Assembly (NCBI RefSeq): GCF_004664715.2
Contig: NC_051069.1
Location: 71,074,647 to 71,138,646, forward strand
Source of the DNA: Peromyscus leucopus
Taxonomy: Eukaryota > Chordata > Mammalia > Rodentia > Cricetidae
Length of the DNA: 64,000 bases
Direction of reading: 5' to 3'
The translations under genes and the position numbers were made by a program. The notes beneath the pieces were generated by a model, which had not been told where the DNA came from, searched no databases, and worked only from the letters and a program-made list of their open reading frames with translations. Positions 23,680 to 36,794 of this stretch are shown here, piece by piece (the first letter of the stretch is position 1; every line of letters starts with the position of its first letter).

Positions 23680-24090
23680 TTCTGTCCTGATAAATACGTT
23701 AACTATTTGTGTATTTATAGTTTTGTGCTGGTAGTTTTTATCATCTAAACTTACAAGCTAGAGACCCCAGGAAAGAGAGAGTTTCAATTGGACAGGTCTG
23801 TAGGGCATTTTCTGATTGATGTGGGAGGGCCCAACCCACTATGAACCAAGCAACTCTTGAGTCATGACCCTGGAATGTGTGGCTGAGTAAGCCACAGAGA
23901 AGCCCAGCAGGAGCCTTCCTCTATGGTTCCTGAATGAGTTCTGGCCTCCTAGTTTCTTTCTGGAGTGCTTTCCCTGATTCCCTTCCATGATGGTCTGAGA
24001 TCAGGATGTGCAAGTCAAATAAACCCTCTCCTCCCCAAGCTGGTTTGGTCATAATTTGTCACAGCAACCGAAAGCACGCAAAGACAAATT
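23680..24090 (+). mobile_element. Rodent interspersed repeat (family unassigned)
   Basis: 'agggcattttctgattgatg', 'gggcccaacccactatga', 'aataaaccctctcctcccca' and 'tttggtcataatttgtcaca' follow the abundant rodent repeat that ends in a TTGGTCATGG...CACAGCAA tail. The tail is degraded. Confidence 0.85.
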
Positions 24091-25114
24091 TAATGGGCAT
24101 GGGACAGGGACCATGTTAGAGAAGTCGGCTTTCATTTTGCTTCTCCAGACCATGAGATGAGCAAGTTCACTCCACCAAGTACTTCCTTCCATAACTTTCT
24201 TTCTTGCTGCAGAAGCCATGCTGACCATGGGCAGAAATATCAGAAATCATGTGGTAAAATAAATCTATCTCCTTAGCATTGATTTCTCAGGTATTTTCCC
24301 CACAGTATTATAAATCTAATAGAATAAACTGTTTTTCTAATGTTCTATAAAATCTAGAATACGATAATATTTGGTCTATGGAGATAATGTAATGTCAACT
24401 AAAATGTGTTCAGGATACCTGGGGGCTATGGTTGTAAGGTGCCTAATTGCAAAAGACACATTAACTTTAACACTGATACAACCCCTATTGAAATAAATAT
24501 GGAGATTACTCAGAAAACTAAAAGCAGAATTTCTATAAGACTCAGACATACTTCTCCTGGCTACTGATTTTGTGAGCACACACTGACATCCTTGGGCTGT
24601 GACCTGGCCAGCTACCTCCAAGAAGGGTTGCTTTCTTCCTAACTCCTAGCAACACATGATTATATTTACCAAGAAGACATATTCTTAAAAGTATAAGCAC
24701 CTGGCAAACTAATGATAAAGCAAAACACATAAAACAAAAATTGGTAAAACTACAGTAAAATTGGATATGTCTCTAGGTGTTCTTGAGTATTTTGGTATTT
24801 ATTTCTTAGTTATTAATAATACAGTAGATGGAAAATCAATAAATACTATGGAGGAGCTTAATGAAGCTATTACCAGCTCGACCTTAGTGTCATTTCTGGA
24901 GTAGTTCATCAATCAGCAGTGGGAATTAATAGTTGTTTTCAAGAGTGAAAAACAGGTACTGAGGTAGATTTTGTTCTGGACCACAAACAGACCTTAACAA
25001 GATATAAAGAGCTGAAATTATGTATTTGATTATTTTCTAATCACTACAGGATTTAACAAGTAATTAGTGACAGAAGAGTATATAGACACTCACCCGTAAC
25101 CCTTTGGAAATTTA
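24091..25114. other. Unique noncoding sequence
   Basis: No recognised gene or repeat. Minus frames at 24376-24730 overlap in two registers without a recognisable product. Confidence 0.45.
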
Positions 25115-25208
25115 AAACACACACACACACATGTACCCACGCATGCACCCACGCACCCATGCACACACCCACACATGCACGCATGCACACATGAGAGAGA
25201 GAGAGAGA
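25115..25208 (+). repeat. Imperfect (CA)n / GCAC-rich / (GA)n repeat
   Basis: AC dinucleotides, then alternating purine-pyrimidine GCATGCAC and CCCACGCA units, then GA dinucleotides. Confidence 0.9.
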
Positions 25209-25451
25209 ATTTACATACCACACAGGACAAATTTAAAGTTTTGTTGCTCGTCAGAAAAAAAAATGAGCTAAATTATAAAACACTCAGAATTATCAAGGTT
25301 CACATAAAGCATATGGGAGATTAGAGCATTGGGGGCTTCTGATAATGCTGAAGAGATCCTATCCATAATGTGGGAAATGAGAAAAGCAAGAGAGCAATTA
25401 AGTTCAAATATACAAAAGGAATGACCTTCTAAATATCACTGATATTAAAAT

Positions 25452-25621
25452 GAGTGAAAAATGCCAGTGGTGCACACCTTTAATCCCAGCACCTGGGAGG
25501 CAGAGGCTGGTGAGTTTGAGGCCAGCCTGGTCTATACAGCTAGTTTCAGGACAGCCAAGTCTACACAGAGAAACACTGTCTCAAAAAAAAAAAAAAAATT
25601 AAAAAAAAAAAAAAGAGTGAA
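25452..25621 (+). mobile_element. B1 SINE, 5'-truncated, with short TSD
   Basis: Body 25463-25614 lacks the leading gccgggc and has 'cacctttaatcccagcacc', with a double A tail. Flanks gagtgaa at 25452-25458 and 25615-25621 agree. Confidence 0.9.
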
Positions 25622-27681
25622 TACAGTAGAAAGTAGTAACCAAAAGCTGCTTTCTGGGGGAAAGATAAAACAAATTAAAAGTTACCAGTGTCAATTTTGA
25701 ATGCCATTCAGTGAATATGTGGACTAATTCTTACATACAGTCTACTAAATATTTTGCAGGAAGAAATAGATAGCTCGAGAGTTTACCACATCCATTAATC
25801 AAATTGAATTTCAAAATCTTCTAATAACAGCAACAGCAAATGCTAGGATTCAGAAAGCAATCTGCTAACCATTTAAAGAAGCTTTACCTCTTTTGTAGTG
25901 TCTTCCTAGAAACAGAGAGATGTTTGGAAACTAATTTGAATAGCTGGTGGTATCATGATACTGTAGAGGACAGGACTCTAGTGGTTAGAATAAAAGGTAT
26001 TCTCCAGACTGCTGTTGCTGAGCCCCCAGGAAATCCATGGAAAGGTTCAGTTTAGGAAAACCGTTCATGACATACAGTAGAACCCAGCAAATCTGACTTG
26101 TGCAGTAGCTCTCTGATAAGTAAGTTTGGCAATGAGATACCCATGGATTTAAAACAAACTTTCACAGGGACGGCTCATCCAGCATCAAGTATAGGTTCTC
26201 TGAAAACTCTGTATTCGTGACCATTTTGTTTGGAGAATGCCTCCAGGGTTATGGTGGGCAGATGCCAATAACTACTGCTTCTTAGAAGAACACATTAATC
26301 TGTTTATATTTGTCTTTTTCTTCTTATTCATATTGATGATAATTCTTTAGAGTTCATGATCGCAACGAATGTGCTAAAATTTGTACTTGTAATTCATAAA
26401 TATTTTTTGCCTCAAGCAAGACAGTCTGTGTCTACGTTGAAGGCTCACACATTAAAATATTTGTCAAAGCTTTGGAAAAGTAGCAGGAGCTTTCCAGAGA
26501 AATGTCTGAGACCCTTTTAGTCATTTTCAAATAACCTTGAGGTTCTCACAATTTCTGGATATCAGTAAAGAAGTTTGTGTTACAAATGGAAATCTTATAT
26601 TAAAGGATGATGAGGTTACAAGCAAGAAACAAATAAATGTATAGAACTCGGTAAATTGGAAAGGATTTAGTTCACATTCTAAACCATGTGATGAACTTAT
26701 CAAAGTATAATTATTTCTTAAAATTTCTATATGTGATGATATGCCACAAGTTTTGTGATATCTTGAGAAAAATATAAAGCAAAGATTGTATTGGTGATAT
26801 TGTAAAATGGAAAAGGTATTCAATATCTTTAACAGTCCTCCCCCACTTCTCAGAAAAAGCATGAGGTAGAGATGGTACTAGGAAGTGTGACTAATGATCC
26901 TCAAGGAGTAAAACAATCTGTTTAAACTTTAATTTATATATGAACTACCTTTCCAAGCTTTAAGGACAAGTTAGTGACTTTGCTAAATTATCAGAAATGT
27001 ATTTTTTCCCAACCGTGAGAAGCCAAGTGAAACCATGCAAGAAGTCAGTCACTTGCTCTTTGAGTCTTGAGTTTTCTTTGTGTATTAATAATTCTGTTTG
27101 ATGGCTCAGCTTGTGTAGACACCTCAATACACACAAAACTTCCTCTTGCAGTCAACAGTCTGCCTTGTGTCTAGAGGTGAGGATGGCTGTGAAGAGAAAG
27201 TCAAGAATGAGAGAGGTGGTCCTCTGCTGGAATGCTGTCTCACACAGATTGTCATTTGGTCTTTCTTAGTATTGTGGGCCCTCCAAGGTGACCTTGTTTT
27301 CCAGGTGGTTCTTTTTTTTTAAAACGATGTTAGGACTGTGTCTTCATGAGTTTGTAAAGAAAAAGTAGGTGCCTAATACTTCAGTATTCTATTTGGGAGG
27401 TTAATTTGTTCACTCAGTTTTTTATATTGCTAGGGATCTGTTCTGGGTCTGTTATATGCTCAGTCATTTGGTGTATCTCAGAAGTGTGCTGGTATGCAGA
27501 ATGCAGTGTGCATTGGTTAGCAGCACTCACTTCTTTTCCTGGCTTGTAAGGCTTTCCCCATTATACACTCAGTTTATACATAGGCACGGTTTACTCCCTG
27601 ATATCTCCATCAGTTCTTACACTGCTATGACACCAATTTAGTGATATCACCTCCATTATATGTTAATGCCTAAATCTTATG
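25622..27681. other. Unique noncoding sequence
   Basis: No repeat recognised. Frames at 25840-26055 (plus) and 26527-26862 (minus, 111 codons) show no domain that I can name and no clear flanking splice sites. Confidence 0.45.
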
Positions 27682-28033
27682 TGTAGGTGGACTTTTCATT
27701 CCTACCTGCCAGTTTCAAAATAACCAACACAGAGACTCAATATTAATTATAAATGCTCAGCTGATAGCTCAAGCTGGTTACTAGCTAACTCTTACATTTT
27801 AAATTAACCCATATTTCTTATCTATCCTCTGCCATGTGGCGGTACCTTCTTTCAGCATGACATGTTTATCTCCTGTTTCCTCCTGTGCCTCCCTCATGAC
27901 TCCTCAGACTTTGTCCTTCTTCCCAGCATTCTCTTCTTGGCACTCCACCTAACTTTATTCTATCTAGCTATTGACCAGTCAACTTCACAATCACAGCAAC
28001 AAATATTCACACAGTGTAAAGGAATAGTCCACA
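27682..28033 (-). mobile_element. Solo ERV LTR, antisense
   Basis: In sense it runs TGTGGACTATTCC to GTCCACCTACA. It carries the minus-strand CCAAT-type and 'ggttaatttaa' regions common to cricetid LTRs. Flanks cttatg (27676-27681) and cttgtg (28034-28039) match at 5 of 6. No coding capacity. The 83-codon plus frame at 27862-28113 is reverse-strand LTR. Confidence 0.85.
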
Positions 28034-28284
28034 CTTGTGCCAGCATTCAAGTGGAAAACCTCCTTGATTCTATAGTAAATGACCTTGAGATTACTATTTT
28101 AAAGTTGGAGTAGAATTGTATAGATTTGTTTTGTAGTTACAGTTAATATTTTTATTGTGCTTCTAAGCAACTTCCTTTAAAAATTAGAAATGAAATAAAT
28201 TATCTGCATTTTAAGATTCTTAGTTCAATTCTAAAATAAAAATTACAAATGAAATACATATTCTTAGTCCTTGAGAAATGCAGA

Positions 28285-28470
28285 TTACTTTGCAAGATGG
28301 CCCAGAGAGGAACATGTCATCAGGCTTGATGAACTGAGTTCATGTCCCAAACCCCATATGGTGGAAAGAGAGAACCAACCTTTACAAGTTGTCCTCTGAC
28401 CTCTGTCTGCACAAATATCATGGTATACTCTGTCCCTCAGTTCCTGCAATATAAATAAATATAAAAATAA
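28285..28470 (+). mobile_element. B3-type SINE
   Basis: 'gcaagatggcccagagagga' head, 'gtcctctgacctctgtctgc' middle and (AAAT)-like tail near 28450-28470. Confidence 0.7.
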
Positions 28471-28659
28471 GCAGAATACTTTGTTAATTATTAAAAATTA
28501 TTTTCAAGACATTGCTAGTAACTTTTTAAAATTATCAATGCTATATAGCAGTAATAAGCAAACTGCTATATGTGGGTCTGACCATCTGTTAATATTTTAA
28601 AAAATAAAAAAGCTATTTCAATTAGAAAACAAATAAAATATACTTTGCTATGTAAAAAA

Positions 28660-28930
28660 ATAAGACGCTTTTAATTAAAATAGAATTTTACATAATTTTC
28701 CCCCTTTCCTTTCCTCCCTTCAGCTTTTTTCAAGTACATTTTTCCAACTCCTTCCATGCCCCCAACTCCAACATCTTCCACCCGCCCCCTACTACCTAAC
28801 TGATATATATGTATGGTGCGTGGGTATACAAATATAAATACATCCTGCTGGGTCTGACTTTGTTGTTTATGTGTGTATATGATTTTAGAGATTACCATTT
28901 TGTATTGAGAATTTTTTGACTCTAATTCTT
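28660..28930 (-). mobile_element. L1 3'-end fragment, antisense
   Basis: Pyrimidine-rich block 'cccctttcctttcctccctt' followed by 'tgctgggtctgactttgttg' is typical of rodent L1 3' UTR in reverse. The minus frame at 28671-28898 is L1 UTR. Confidence 0.65.
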
Positions 28931-31250
28931 AATTCAGCATTCTTACTTACTTTTACATTGGAGAGTATAATTCCTACAACTCTTATCTTTTTTAATTGAA
29001 AAGCCTTTATGGCTTATAGTTACCATTATTTATATTTGTCCTAGTTCCTCACCACTTTATTTGTTCTGTCTCAAGTTATCTCTTCATTACTTAACTCAAT
29101 TTCTTTAACATTTATTCTTAGCATTTTCTAATGATGGTGTACATTTGAATTTTCATCTTGGAATTTTGTATATTATTTCCTCATTTCACTACATTCTAAT
29201 TTTCTTTAATTATGCATATGCTTTTTGCAAGTCAATGTCTGCTTGTTTTTTTACATTTTAATCACTTTTTCTGATGGGTCCATGTTCTTTTGCGCCACTG
29301 ATCATGTGGGTTGGATTCTCTTCTCTGTTGATCCCCATGGCTTAGCTTTAATAAGTCATTTCCAGTCTTGTATTTCTGCCTAATACTTAAGTTACTATTC
29401 CTTTCCTTAGCCACTTGGTGTTTCTCAAAGAGTCAGTTCTTATTAATTTATTTACTTAAGTTTAAGTTACTTTCTTTTTTTCTGTTCAGTTACACTCTTA
29501 AGGGGTCATCACTGTTGGAGCTAATTATGGTTTTCCCAGTGGATGGTCATGTGAGTTGTTCCTATCCCTAATGATTGTGCACTCAGGTATTAGATAAAGG
29601 CCTTTTCTATTCCCATGTTCAGTCCTTTTTGACTTACACCCATGTGGAATCCTGTACCATAGACTATAATGTTTCAATGGATGCCTGAGACACTCAGACT
29701 AATAGGATGAGCTTGGCAGTTTCCAGAGTTTTGCTACATGTTGCAGTATATACAGCATCCATGCACCTAGGACCCCACCCTCACTGTTTGTGGAATCCAG
29801 GAAAGTTTTTAAGCTGTGGATTGTGGTTCTCTACCAAGCTTCATCAGCCACTGGCATAGAGCTCGCTTTTCCTTTTTGCTTCTTCAGTGAGAAACTGGAG
29901 GACTGAGTTTTGCAGAAATCATTTTCAAGAAGACTCCTTATCATCCATAAGGGTGTCTTAACTTGGTTAAGAATTGAAAAGAGTAAGGGAACATAAGTTT
30001 ATTATTTATTTTGGTGAGTTAATGAAAAATGGAAAATGTACTTAAATAAAATAATGAGGAAAGCTTGCTGTTAACTTTCTGAAGTGGAGCATGAATCATT
30101 ATGCACAGAACACTGGTTGGGGGAAACCAGGTGCACAGTCACTGTCTGAATAATTCTATGCTTTAGAAGATAATTAATTCAAGAGATGCTTTGAGTAACT
30201 ACAAAAAATAATGCTAATTATTTCCTCTGTATTTGGCTACCTTAGCAATATAATGCAAATTAAATGTGATTAATTCTTTCCTTTTCCATATATGGGAATA
30301 TATTTCCACAGTTTTAAAGGCTGTTGTGTTGAGCTTTATCATTAATTAAAAAGGAATCACCAGGGTCAGGGTAATGAAAGAAATTCTAATGTATCTCAGC
30401 CTACCTTTTTCTGTCTTTGTGTCTTGTTATTGGTAGTGAATAATAATGTTTGTTCTGAATAATTTTCTGATGAAATTAAAACCAAATCAGTGCTCTCTAT
30501 GACGTTTTTCTCTAACAACTATTACCAAGAACAATTGTCTCCTTTTAGTCCCACTTTTTAGCACTCATATTAACACATTTTTATTGAATACAAATATAGT
30601 TATAATCCAATATCGTTTACATTTGCTTCTTTGAATGCACTGAGATTAGCAAAAATCTTGTTCTTTGTTTCATATCTCACCTATCAAAAATAGTGATATT
30701 ACTAATAAGAGTATTTCACCTTAAATAAAAAGTAGAAATTTATATGATAAATTTTTACTTAAAACTTCCCACCACTTGTTTTCTAAGCTGTGATTCAAAA
30801 TTAAAAAGGAAACAAGAAAGAAACAGTGGGATTACTGTCTCCCTTTCACTTTATGCAGAGAGCCTTTGATCCCTGAAAAGATGGATTTCAGATAAAAGTT
30901 GAATTTGAGGGTCTCTTCTTTTTGTAGACTATAGGATATATCCAGGCCACATATTTGATGCTTTAAAATGTATTTATTGAAGGAGTCAAAAGCAACTAAA
31001 AGATATGCTGTTAGAGAGAGTTTCTGAGTGGTCCTGGGGTGTGGCATGCAAGTCCAATGAATGAAAGAAAGAAACAGGAAGAAGGAAAGTTGCATTCTGA
31101 GAGTGGAGTTTTCATCTGCAGTTTAAGAGCTTTGAACCATAACACTTCCAGTTGTCAGTGCACAGTAGATGAAAAGTTCATCAGCATGTACTACCAGACC
31201 TACCCAATGAACCTTTTCTCTGGTTCCAGTCAGCTGCAATTCGCATGACA
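28931..31250. other. Mostly unclassified AT-rich sequence
   Basis: 28960-29500 is T-rich and may be very old antisense LINE sequence, but I cannot confirm it. The remainder shows no repeat or exon. An 87-codon minus frame (30832-31095) overlaps a 69-codon plus frame (31039-31248), with no recognisable domain in either. Confidence 0.4.
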
Positions 31251-31325
31251 CCTGCTAACAGCACCCAGAATGTAGATGCAGGTGGATCACAAGTTCAAGG
31301 CCAGCCTGGACTACAGAATCACACA
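31251..31325 (+). mobile_element. B1 SINE fragment
   Basis: Only the middle remains: 'gatgcaggtggatcacaagt' and 'caaggccagcctggactaca'. Confidence 0.7.
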
Positions 31326-31999
31326 TTTGAGATCAATTGTGGGGAGAAAAGAGAACAGGACTCATTTGTTCGTGGAGGTTGGAGTTTAGACAGTTCATCC
31401 ACAGGGCATGGGGATTCTTGAAGATGATAGCAGCATGTGAAGCAGAAGGAGAGGGGAACCTGAGAGAAAGGTGCCAGGTAATTCAGTGCTTAGGAGTGAA
31501 GGCTGCCTTGGATCTCATGAGTGAGTGAAAAAGCAGAAAGAGCAGTATAGGAAGCATGATTAAGCCCTTCTATGGGCCACGGACTTACTTCTCCTGAGAC
31601 CTCTGAAAGGCTGGCTTGGTGCCTGTGACGTGGCACATCCAGATCTACTATGCATCCTCATAACCAGGTCTTCATGCAAGCTCTTCTCTCAAGGAAACTA
31701 GAGTTGCCAGAGGAATTGAAGAGGTTACTTTCATGAGGCCAGGAAGGCAAGAGGCTATCTCTCTAATTGTGACTCTTAGTTTATTAGAATGTGAGTTCCC
31801 TCTTTTTAACCCTGATACTCTGAATCTGAACTGCAACTTCTTTTAAAACTGTACTGTTATACCTTATTAATCTAATGATAGTGTTTGAGCTACTGTGTCC
31901 TGAATATGTTTTGGGGTTCTCTGAGATATATAGTACATGGGAGACTTAGCAATTTAATTATGAAGAGATTTAATTATGAAAATACATCATCAGTTATTT

Positions 32000-32440
32000 T
32001 AATACAGAAAATAATCAAGTTACTCTTCAAGGAGTGGTAACGATGGTCCCAGAATCCACAGCCCAGTGCTAAGTATGGGATACATCCATGTGATTGTTGA
32101 TTAGGGGGTTCCGAGAGAACTCCCAAACAATAAAGGTTATGGCCATTGATCTTAGTTACTCCTTTGGTGGTAAGAACCTGTTCCTGACACTGTTCTTAAG
32201 CGGCCACTTGTATGGTACCATTGGATAATATGAAGGCTTTCAAGGGAGGACACTTAGTCATCAGTACTAACTTGAATGCTCCATGCCTGGTGGCCCTTGT
32301 GTGTGGTATTCTCAGTAGTACAGTCTTGCCATCAAGTTCTGATGAGCAGCCAAAGGCAGTGGTGTTAGCTTGTATTATTTGGTGAGGGGACATTTCTGTT
32401 CAATAACTTTGAGGGAAGGTATCCCATACTGGACACAGGG
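32000..32440. mobile_element. Probable rodent repeat, L1 3'-UTR-like
   Basis: The text around 'cccagtgctaagtatggga', 'cagccaaaggcagtggtgtt' and 'caataactttgagggaaggt' feels like a dispersed rodent sequence related to L1 3' regions. The family is uncertain. The 65-codon minus frame inside is not recognised. Confidence 0.35.
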
Positions 32441-32902
32441 TGTAGATGTAACCGTCTTGTTAAATAAGAAACACAGAGCCAATGCAGAGATGAAAGCCCA
32501 AGAGGTCATAGCTAAGAGCTAAAAACCTTACTCTTCACTGTTGCTGCTGTCCTCCTCCGCAAGAGACCTACATCCTGTGTGTTTGTCCTTTTTATTGACT
32601 TTCTATTCTGCCCTCTCATTGGTTATAAATCCAACCACATGACCTCCTCATCACTGCGCATCTATACAGACCTCCAGGTCTTCTATGGTTGGTATTAAGA
32701 TTAAAGGCATGTGTCTCCATGCTGGCTGTATCCTTGAACACACAGAGATCTGCCTAGCTCTGCCTCCCAAGTGCTGGGATTAAAGGCATGCACTACCACC
32801 ACCCAGCTTCTGCTATGGCTTCCTATTAGCTCTGACCCCCAGGCAACTTTATTTATTAACATACAAATAAAATCACATTTCAGTACAAATAAAATATCAC
32901 CA
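32441..32902 (-). mobile_element. ERV LTR carrying B1-like cores, antisense
   Basis: In sense it contains AATAAATAAA, then 'ctgggggtcagagct', then a B1-like core ('gcctttaatcccagcacttg') and a second shorter B1-like stretch ('catgcctttaatctt'), followed by unique LTR text and ending in CATCTACA. This order is shared with the plus-strand LTR at 37598. Boundaries are approximate; no target duplication was found. Confidence 0.75.
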
Positions 32903-32918
32903 TAACGGGGCTTTTTAT

Positions 32919-33100
32919 TTGGCAGTTTATGGTATCTGGGAGATTATTACCTTCTTGTTCCCACCCTCCCAACTTTACCCTCCCATTACTCTCTGCACCT
33001 ACCCCCTTTTTTTCCCTTTCCCCTTCCTTTTCCCCTGTGTTCTAGTATCCTCCCTCCATTCAGATTCCTCTTTCCCCCTCCTCACACTAGAAGGAGCCAT
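32919..33100 (+). repeat. Pyrimidine-rich tract
   Basis: Long run dominated by C and T (for example 33000-33075). A 101-codon frame across it reflects low complexity, although its downstream part to 33224 is not repetitive and not recognised. Confidence 0.7.
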
Positions 33101-33224
33101 TGGTGGGAGGGAGAAAAGTATGTTTTCTGGCGGCTGGTATTCTGCAGTTGCATCACTGAAAAGAAAGGACTTAGTTTTCAGAGTGAAGCTGAGGCACAGA
33201 AGGCACCTCAGGCCAGCTCAGTGA

Positions 33225-34915
33225 ATGACAACCAGCAACTCTGGCCCATGTGAGAAGGTCGAATGGTTCCATTCCTTCACTGTGGAAAGATTTTATCCGT
33301 ATTTTCGCTAATGCTCACCTGGAGATTACAGTTTTAATATAACCTGTGCTTTATTATCTCCTATGTATACATTAGTTTTTTTCTTGGTATATTTTCTTCA
33401 GAGGTCTTAGATAGACAAAGAATATGAATAAGGAAAAGTGAGAACTTCAAAGAGACTTGTGAAGAAAGCTCCCCTTCTTTCCACAACCATGGTTAATACA
33501 GAGCTGCCGTGCACTGTAGGCTGCAGGAGCTGTTGAGCGGTGCTTGGAATGCCAAAGTGATCATTTCATGCCATTCTCTGTAGCACTACAATAAAACCTC
33601 CTCAACTCAGTCAGTGAATATTTGTTCCTGAAAATATGACCGGTTTGGGTGGAACTGCTGTTTCATACAATACTATGTTAACGTTTGAGGCATTGTTTCC
33701 AATGAATGCTCACTCCCTGTGGCACACTGAGCTTAAGTGCTTGGTTATAAACACATGTGATATTGACGTGTAAAAGCAACAGCAGGATTTGGTAAAAAAT
33801 GATAGTAGTTTTTCTTACACTTTCATCTTAGACATGTAGAAAATGGTTAAATATGTGAGAGAATATATTAAGCATTCTATTTCACTTCGTCTGTAGAAGA
33901 GTAGTTTGTTTAAAAATACTCAGAGAAGCTGATGGCAGAGATTTGAAAAGGTAAAGCCGGGATGGCTTCTGCATGTGGGAACTTCATCCTAACTACAGGG
34001 TTTCTGGTTAGTCCTGTAGTGGCCTAGACACACATACCAAATCGGATTTAGCTCATTTACAAAAGGTTCTAAGAAATCACTTTAAATTGATTTGCATATC
34101 AGCCTTCTATTCATTAAGTATACTGGGTTAGGGATTCAAGCATGCATTAAATTTTTATTTGGATTTCAGTCACATTATCTGCTTTAACTTGAATGTTACA
34201 TTTTTTTTCTGTAGAAATAAAATATCCCTTCTGAGCATGATAGTTTTGCTCTACAACCTAAATGAACCTAAATGATTCTCTGTCAAGAAACTGTGTCAGC
34301 TGCCCTCTCAGAAACTCTCTAGCATCGTGAAACACTGAAACAAAACCCGTCAAAAATAAACAAAAATATTGAGTTTTATTACTCTAAGGACAACTTTATT
34401 ACTTAACATGTTTGTACTATAAGATGAAACTTTTAAGGTACAACTTCAGAAAAGCTAGCAAAGTGGTTTTACCCTTCCACATTAAGCTAATGTGATTATG
34501 TCCAGCTTAAAGACAAGAGTAAATGTGTTCAGTAGTGTATATCTCTGAACCAACAAGCATGCTTTAATTGCTTTCTACATACAATGTTCTTCATTAGATG
34601 TTTAAGATTCTCAAATCAGAGTATTTCCTTTTCTCTGTGGTCAAAGGCCTAAAAGTTTACTGATGTTTGTATTTATAATAAGCATCATCTTAGTATGTTT
34701 CAGAGATGCTTATAAATTATGCAGATTCCTTCCATTTTTCATATATGCATAGAAGAACAAACATCATACAGTGAGCCACCTTATTCATAAGATATACCAC
34801 TTTTTATATGTGTGCATATTTGCTTCCATTACTGTTTAATTAATATGGGCTATAAATATATGCAAAGGCTTTTAGAGACAGATGACAACTAACTAATTTT
34901 AGAACAGTTCTGTTT
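33225..34915. other. Unique noncoding sequence
   Basis: A long interval free of recognised repeats, with no exon-like segment or gene recognised. Confidence 0.5.
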
Positions 34916-35102
34916 AAACTATAGGTAGTGCTGGGTGGTGGCACATGCCTTTAATCCTAGCACTCGGGAGGCAGAGCTAGGCAGATCTCTGTGAGTTCAA
35001 GGCCAGCCTGGTCTACAGAGCGAGATCCAGGATAGGCACCAAAACTACGCAGAGAAACCCTGTCTCAAAAAACAAAACAAAAGAACAAACAAAACTATAG
35101 AT
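34916..35102 (+). mobile_element. B1 SINE with TSD
   Basis: Body from about 34928 ('gtgctgggtggtggcacatg') to a (CAAAA)-type tail. Flanks aaactatag at 34916-34924 and 35092-35100 agree. Confidence 0.93.
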
Positions 35103-35733
35103 GGTGAGAGATGTGACTTTTCTTCAGTGTGCTACAACCTATTTTTGTGTCAATCAAACTTTCTTGTAGAAACCTGATCCCACACTAAATGCAGTACTAA
35201 TAAGCAGGGGCTTTGGATGATGACCCAGTCATGTAGTTGAATCCCTCAGAAATAAGGTTAATTGTTTTATGAAGACAACCCAGTTAATTCGTTTGTCCTT
35301 TAAACCAAGGAAGGACACAGGCACCCTCAAGAAAGAGTAGGCCTTCATAGTCAAAGAATCTGACATGCTTTGATCTTGAATTTCCTATCCTCTGGAACTA
35401 GAGATAAGTTTCTGCTGTTTCTGTCTAGTCAGTTTATGATATTTACCTGTAGAAGCCTGAACAGACTAAGATTCTGCTCACCAGCTTTATAGTGTTCCCT
35501 AATTGTGAAATACTGACATTATAGAGATAATAAATTTCAAATAAGGCCGACAAAGGTTCACAAAGAGTTACGCTGTCATGGAAGTTTACAGGTAGATATA
35601 GTGCTGGAAGTATTTCTATCCTGTCATAGACCTCTGAATCCTTTATGAGAAATAAATAATAATTTTTTGTTTAGGTCTTCAGTATGCTGAAATTTCAAAA
35701 GTTTGGCTTAGAACATCTTCATTTTATAATTCA

Positions 35734-35736
<3 letters not shown>
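35103..35736. other. Unique noncoding sequence
   Basis: Nothing recognised. Confidence 0.5.
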
Positions 35737-35778
<42 letters not shown>

Positions 35779-35797
35779 CGCGCACATATGTGTGTAT
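35737..35797 (+). repeat. (TG)n(CG)n alternating purine-pyrimidine tract
   Basis: Pure TG repeats pass into seven CG units (about 35770-35783) and then cacatatgtgtg. Alternating purine-pyrimidine with CG favours Z-DNA. Confidence 0.95.
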
Positions 35798-35847
35798 TTA
35801 ATACCTCCAATGTGTGACATCTGAAAGCCCTTAGATGTTCATCAGAG

Positions 35848-36161
35848 GGCCTAGGGAGATGATTCCAAGGAGAAGAGCTTACTCAGCAAGCACGAAGACC
35901 TGAATTCAAATCCCCAGAATCCATACAAAACCCTGGCATTGCTGTGCTTGCTTATAAGCTTAGCAATGTGGGGTTATTGGAGTATTAGAGGGAGACCCCA
36001 GAACTAATTAGCCAGTAAAGTCTCACCCAAAACATTGAGCTTCTGGTTCTCTAAGAGCCCATGTCCTAAGGCAATAAAGAAGATAGAGGACAATGCAGAA
36101 TGTCCTCTTCTGGTCTCTGACTGAAAACAGTCATGTGCTCCCACACATTCATATGCATTAC

Positions 36162-36204
<43 letters not shown>

Positions 36205-36209
36205 ACACT
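35848..36209 (+). mobile_element. B3-type SINE with (CA)n tail
   Basis: 'gggcctagggagatgattcc' head, 'gaagacctgaattcaaatcc', 'gtcctcttctggtctctgac', then (CA)n at 36164-36209. The middle (35940-36060) is longer than a plain B2, as in the extended B3 form. The minus frame here is translated (CA)n. Confidence 0.75.
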
Positions 36210-36794
36210 GAATAGAATATGGAAACATGGATCAAATAGGAGAGACATACAGACATGGCAAGAACATAAACTTGTCCTTGGGATCAGCTAATCTTCAGCC
36301 TTAATATTTAAGTTTCCAGTACTGCTCATTTGGAAAATATTGGGTAACTGACACATACTTCTAACAGCTGATACATTCCATTACACAATATTGAAAATTT
36401 TACCTTTGTAAGTATTTCTCCTGATCTCACCAGAAAAGCCTCTAAATATCAGGGAACTATCAAATTACTAAAATGGAAACAAGGTTATCCAATTTCTAAA
36501 TTTGCCTGAAATTATGGATTTATCTTCAACAACAAATGTAATTGGTTTTCTTTAAAATGACATCCTCACTTCTTTCATAGGTGTCTGTTGGCTCTGTTGG
36601 TTAGTTCAGCAGCAAACTCAGTCACTTGTCATTTTTCTGATGAAAAACCTAACCTTTCAGCACACATAAGAGGTATTTTATGTGGACTTTCTGTTTAGTC
36701 ACAAAGAATGTTCAAAATTTCTATACTCAAGGACTGATATTTAACCAAATTGATGATCTTATTGATCCATCAAGGACATTCTTTGAGCCAACAC
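36210..36794. other. Unique noncoding sequence
   Basis: No repeat or gene recognised. Confidence 0.5.
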
